NCBI GenBank assembly: GCA_027318915.1
Contig: DAHVOH010000103.1
Coordinates: 1 to 8,802, forward strand
Reading direction: 5' to 3'
From: Clostridiales bacterium
GTDB lineage: Bacteria > Bacillota_E > Sulfobacillia > Sulfobacillales > JAIMBI01
DNA length: 8,802 nucleotides
Shown: piece after piece, positions 6,485-8,802 of the stretch
Layout: each line of letters begins with the position of its first letter
Position numbering within the stretch: the first letter of the stretch is position 1
The notes under the pieces: model-generated
Databases searched by the model: none
What the model saw: the letters and a program-made list of their open reading frames with translations, nothing else
Told to the model about the DNA's origin: nothing
Position numbers and translations under genes: made by a program

Positions 6485-6501
6485 GGCAGGGAAATCCCGC
6501 C
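6485..6501 (+). repeat. Imperfect hairpin in the ftsA leader
   Basis: GGC-A-GGG (6485-6491) can pair with CCC-GCC (6496-6501) around an AAAT loop, with A6488 bulged. It lies in the 92-base sbp-ftsA gap, which otherwise holds only the strong ftsA ribosome binding site (GGAGGAG at 6533-6539). No promoter could be recognised in this gap. Chance formation is possible. Confidence 0.28.
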
Positions 6502-6546
6502 AAGGGCGAGAACTGAAGCCCGAAGAGGCTAGGGAGGAGTCCGACG

Positions 6547-7743
6547 ATGCCGCGTCGGCAGCGAGTGTTAGCGGTCGATGTCGGAACCACCAAGGCAGGC
6601 GCCTTGGTGGCGGAGGCGAGACAAGACGGCGAGATCGCGGTCTTGGGCGTTGCCGTCACCCCTATCGTCGGCGTCAAACGGGGTTTGGTGGTTGAGCCGG
6701 AACGGGCGGCGCAGTCGGTGCGGGACGCCGTCAATCGGGCCACCAGCATGGCCGGGTTTGAGCCCGTGGATGTGGTCGCGGCCGTCAATGGGGATCATCT
6801 GCAGGCGGCGGCCCGGCAGGTGGACTTGGATCTGCGCGGGCGCGCCGTGAGCGACGCCGATTTGGACGAGCTGGCGCGGCGCGCCGAGCGGGCGGATGGG
6901 CAGGCCGGGCGCGAAACGCTGCGGGTGATTCGGGGCGGGTTTCAGCTGGACGGTCTTTCGTCGGTGGGCAATCCGGTGGGGCTTTCGATCCAGCATTTGT
7001 CCATGGATGCGTTGGTGGTGACGGCGCAGACCCAGCAGGTGCGAAACCTTCGACGCACCCTGCAAATGGCCGGGCTGACCCACGTGCACTGGGTTCCGCA
7101 GGGATTGGCGGCGTCTTGGGGCGCCTTGAGCGAGGACGAGCGGCAACTGGGCGTGGTGCTGCTGGACGTGGGGGGCGGAACGACCCAAGTGGTGGTGTGG
7201 CGCGGAGCGAGCCCGCGGCTTTTATCGGTGGTCCCGGTGGGAGGCGATCTCATCACCTCCGACTTGGCGGTGGGACTGGGCGTGGTGGCGGCGCAGGCCG
7301 AACGGCTCAAGGTGGAGCGGGCGCAAGTGGCGGGCGCGGCCGAGGGGTTGGTCGAGCTGAAAAGCGTCAACGGCCAAACCGTGAAATTGGTGGCGCTGGA
7401 TGAGGTGGCCGCAATTATTGGCGCACGAGTGGACGAATGGCTTTCGCTCGTGCAAGATGCATTGAAAACCATTAGTTGGCCGAAGGGCCCCCCGGGTGGG
7501 GTCGTGCTGTCCGGAGGCGGAGCATTGCTGAAGGGGCTTGATGCACGGCTTGAGCGTGCCTGGGGATGGCCGGTGCGTCTGGGAGCTCCCTATGGCATGG
7601 GCGGACTATCCGATCTGGTGCGCAGTCCCGGCCACGCGGGGGTGGTGGGACTGGCCCGGGTCGGCCTGCAGGACGGGTTGGGCTTTCGGCGCGAGACATT
7701 TTGGACCCGCCTGGTTCAGGGGTGGCTGCGTACCTGGAGCTGA
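6547..7743 (+). CDS. ftsA: FtsA, actin-like cell division protein
   Basis: FtsA is an ATP-binding actin homologue that tethers FtsZ to the membrane and recruits later division proteins. The 398-residue product shows the actin-fold nucleotide motifs in order: [15 protein letters not shown] (phosphate-1, Asp11), [14 protein letters not shown] (phosphate-2, Asp207), [16 protein letters not shown], and the adenosine motif [13 protein letters not shown] from residue 319. The FtsA-specific 1C region lies between the first two motifs, including a [16 protein letters not shown] segment. The last 18 residues, ending [14 protein letters not shown], resemble the amphipathic membrane-targeting helix at the C-terminus of E. 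coli FtsA, so membrane tethering is likely kept. ATG 6547 follows GGAGGAG (6533-6539) at 7 bases, the strongest ribosome site in the window after murG. PilM-type relatives are an alternative, but the position directly before ftsZ argues for FtsA. Confidence 0.94.
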   Translation: MPRRQRVLAVDVGTTKAGALVAEARQDGEIAVLGVAVTPIVGVKRGLVVEPERAAQSVRDAVNRATSMAGFEPVDVVAAVNGDHLQAAARQVDLDLRGRAVSDADLDELARRAERADGQAGRETLRVIRGGFQLDGLSSVGNPVGLSIQHLSMDALVVTAQTQQVRNLRRTLQMAGLTHVHWVPQGLAASWGALSEDERQLGVVLLDVGGGTTQVVVWRGASPRLLSVVPVGGDLITSDLAVGLGVVAAQAERLKVERAQVAGAAEGLVELKSVNGQTVKLVALDEVAAIIGARVDEWLSLVQDALKTISWPKGPPGGVVLSGGGALLKGLDARLERAWGWPVRLGAPYGMGGLSDLVRSPGHAGVVGLARVGLQDGLGFRRETFWTRLVQGWLRTWS

Positions 7744-7769
7744 GACCGCATCAAGGGAGGAAAGCGGGA

Positions 7770-8802
7770 ATGCTGGATTTTGACCAGTCCACGGAGAACT
7801 TCGCCGTCATCAAGGTGGTGGGGGTGGGCGGCGGCGGGAGCAACGCTGTCAACCGCATGATCCAGGCCGGCCTGAAGGGCGTGGAATTCATCGCCATCAA
7901 CACCGACGCCCAAGCGCTCGCCTTGTCCCAAGCTCCGGTGCGGCTGCAGATCGGCGCCAAACTGACCAAGGGCCTCGGGGCCGGGGCCAATCCCGACGTG
8001 GGGGCCAAGGCGGCCGAAGAGAGCCGGGATCAGTTGGCCGATGCGCTGCGGGGAGCCGACATGGTCTTTGTGACCACGGGCATGGGGGGCGGCACCGGCA
8101 CCGGCGCGGCGCCCATCGTCGCGGAGGTGGCCAGGGAAGTGGGGGCGCTGTCGGTCGGGGTGGTGACCAAGCCGTTCACATTCGAGGGACGCCGCCGGGC
8201 CTCCTATGCCGAACATGGGACCCAGAATCTGAAGAGCAAGGTGGACACCCTCATCACCATCCCCAACGACCGTTTGCTGCAGGTGGTGGAACGGCGCACC
8301 AGCATCGTGGATGCGTTTCGCATCGCCGACGACGTCCTGCGCCAGGGGGTCCAGGGCATTTCCGACTTGATTGCCGTGCCGGGCCTCATCAATCTGGACT
8401 TTGCCGACGTCAAGACGATCATGTCGGAAATGGGGTCGGCCCTGATGGGCGTCGGCGTGGCCCAGGGGGAAAACCGCGCGCAGGTGGCGGCCAAGGCCGC
8501 CATCTCGAGTCCCCTGCTGGAGACCGCCATCGACGGCGCCCGCGGCGTCCTGCTGAACATCACCGGAGGCAGCGATCTATCGCTTTATGAAGTGAACGAA
8601 GCGGCGGAGATTGTCATTCAGGCCGCCGATCCGGAGGCCAACATCATTTTCGGCGCGGTCATCGATGACAGCCTGCGCGACGAAGTGCGGGTGACGGTCA
8701 TTGCGACCGGTTTCGCCGGGGACCGGGGCCGGTTGGCCCAGGAGCCCGACGTTCAGTCGGGCGAGGAAGTGGAAGTGCGCACCTACAGCAGCGATGAACT
8801 GG
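7770..8802 (+). CDS. ftsZ: FtsZ, tubulin-like division GTPase (3' end cut off by window)
   Basis: FtsZ polymerises with GTP into the Z ring that scaffolds septation. The frame is open from ATG 7770 to the right edge, about 344 residues, covering the whole globular part. Motifs are intact: [15 protein letters not shown] (residues 16-30), NTDAQAL, the tubulin signature [12 protein letters not shown] (104-115), and [25 protein letters not shown] is followed by [13 protein letters not shown] and the T7 loop NLDFAD at 208-213, with the catalytic aspartates that complete the GTPase site of the next subunit. [42 protein letters not shown] and the start of the variable C-terminal linker follow. The C-terminal peptide that binds FtsA lies outside the window. 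GGGAGG (7755-7760) precedes the start at 9 bases, and the gap to ftsA is 26 bases, so the two are very likely cotranscribed. Confidence 0.97.
   Translation, partial: MLDFDQSTENFAVIKVVGVGGGGSNAVNRMIQAGLKGVEFIAINTDAQALALSQAPVRLQIGAKLTKGLGAGANPDVGAKAAEESRDQLADALRGADMVFVTTGMGGGTGTGAAPIVAEVAREVGALSVGVVTKPFTFEGRRRASYAEHGTQNLKSKVDTLITIPNDRLLQVVERRTSIVDAFRIADDVLRQGVQGISDLIAVPGLINLDFADVKTIMSEMGSALMGVGVAQGENRAQVAAKAAISSPLLETAIDGARGVLLNITGGSDLSLYEVNEAAEIVIQAADPEANIIFGAVIDDSLRDEVRVTVIATGFAGDRGRLAQEPDVQSGEEVEVRTYSSDEL

Overview
This window is a stretch of a dcw (division and cell wall) cluster from a GC-rich bacterium. All genes lie on the + strand. From left to right they are mraY (3' part), ftsW, murG (with a reading-frame break), murB, murA, a DUF881 gene, sbp (DUF1290 small basic protein), ftsA and ftsZ (5' part, running off the right edge). 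The ftsW-murG-murB ... DUF881-sbp-ftsA-ftsZ order matches the arrangement known from Bacillus subtilis and other Bacillota. The pairing of sbp and DUF881 just ahead of ftsA is the strongest taxonomic clue. The high GC, frequent GTG starts and G-rich Shine-Dalgarno sites suggest one of the GC-rich deep-branching Bacillota lineages. That placement is an inference, and the genus cannot be read from the sequence.

Region by region: bases 1-5237 carry the peptidoglycan precursor block. MraY makes lipid I, MurG converts it to lipid II, and FtsW polymerises lipid II at the septum. MurA and MurB carry out the first two committed steps from UDP-GlcNAc to UDP-MurNAc. The genes are tightly packed: ftsW follows mraY within 17 bases, murG follows ftsW by 24, and murB and murA overlap by 55. 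Bases 5238-5333 form a gap with an extended -10 promoter candidate and a perfect short palindrome. Bases 5334-8802 carry the divisome block: two small membrane proteins (DUF881 and Sbp), then FtsA, the membrane anchor of the Z ring, then FtsZ itself.

The layout differs from the textbook cluster in several ways. murD is absent between mraY and ftsW, no ftsQ/divIB lies between the mur genes and DUF881, and murA sits after murB. The most notable feature is a net one-base frame shift inside murG, near 2069-2101. It separates the GGTGGH end from the rest of an otherwise intact and well-conserved protein. I do not see a previously undescribed system: no mobile element, CRISPR array, tRNA or rRNA is visible, and the remaining observations concern cluster architecture and short regulatory-looking elements.
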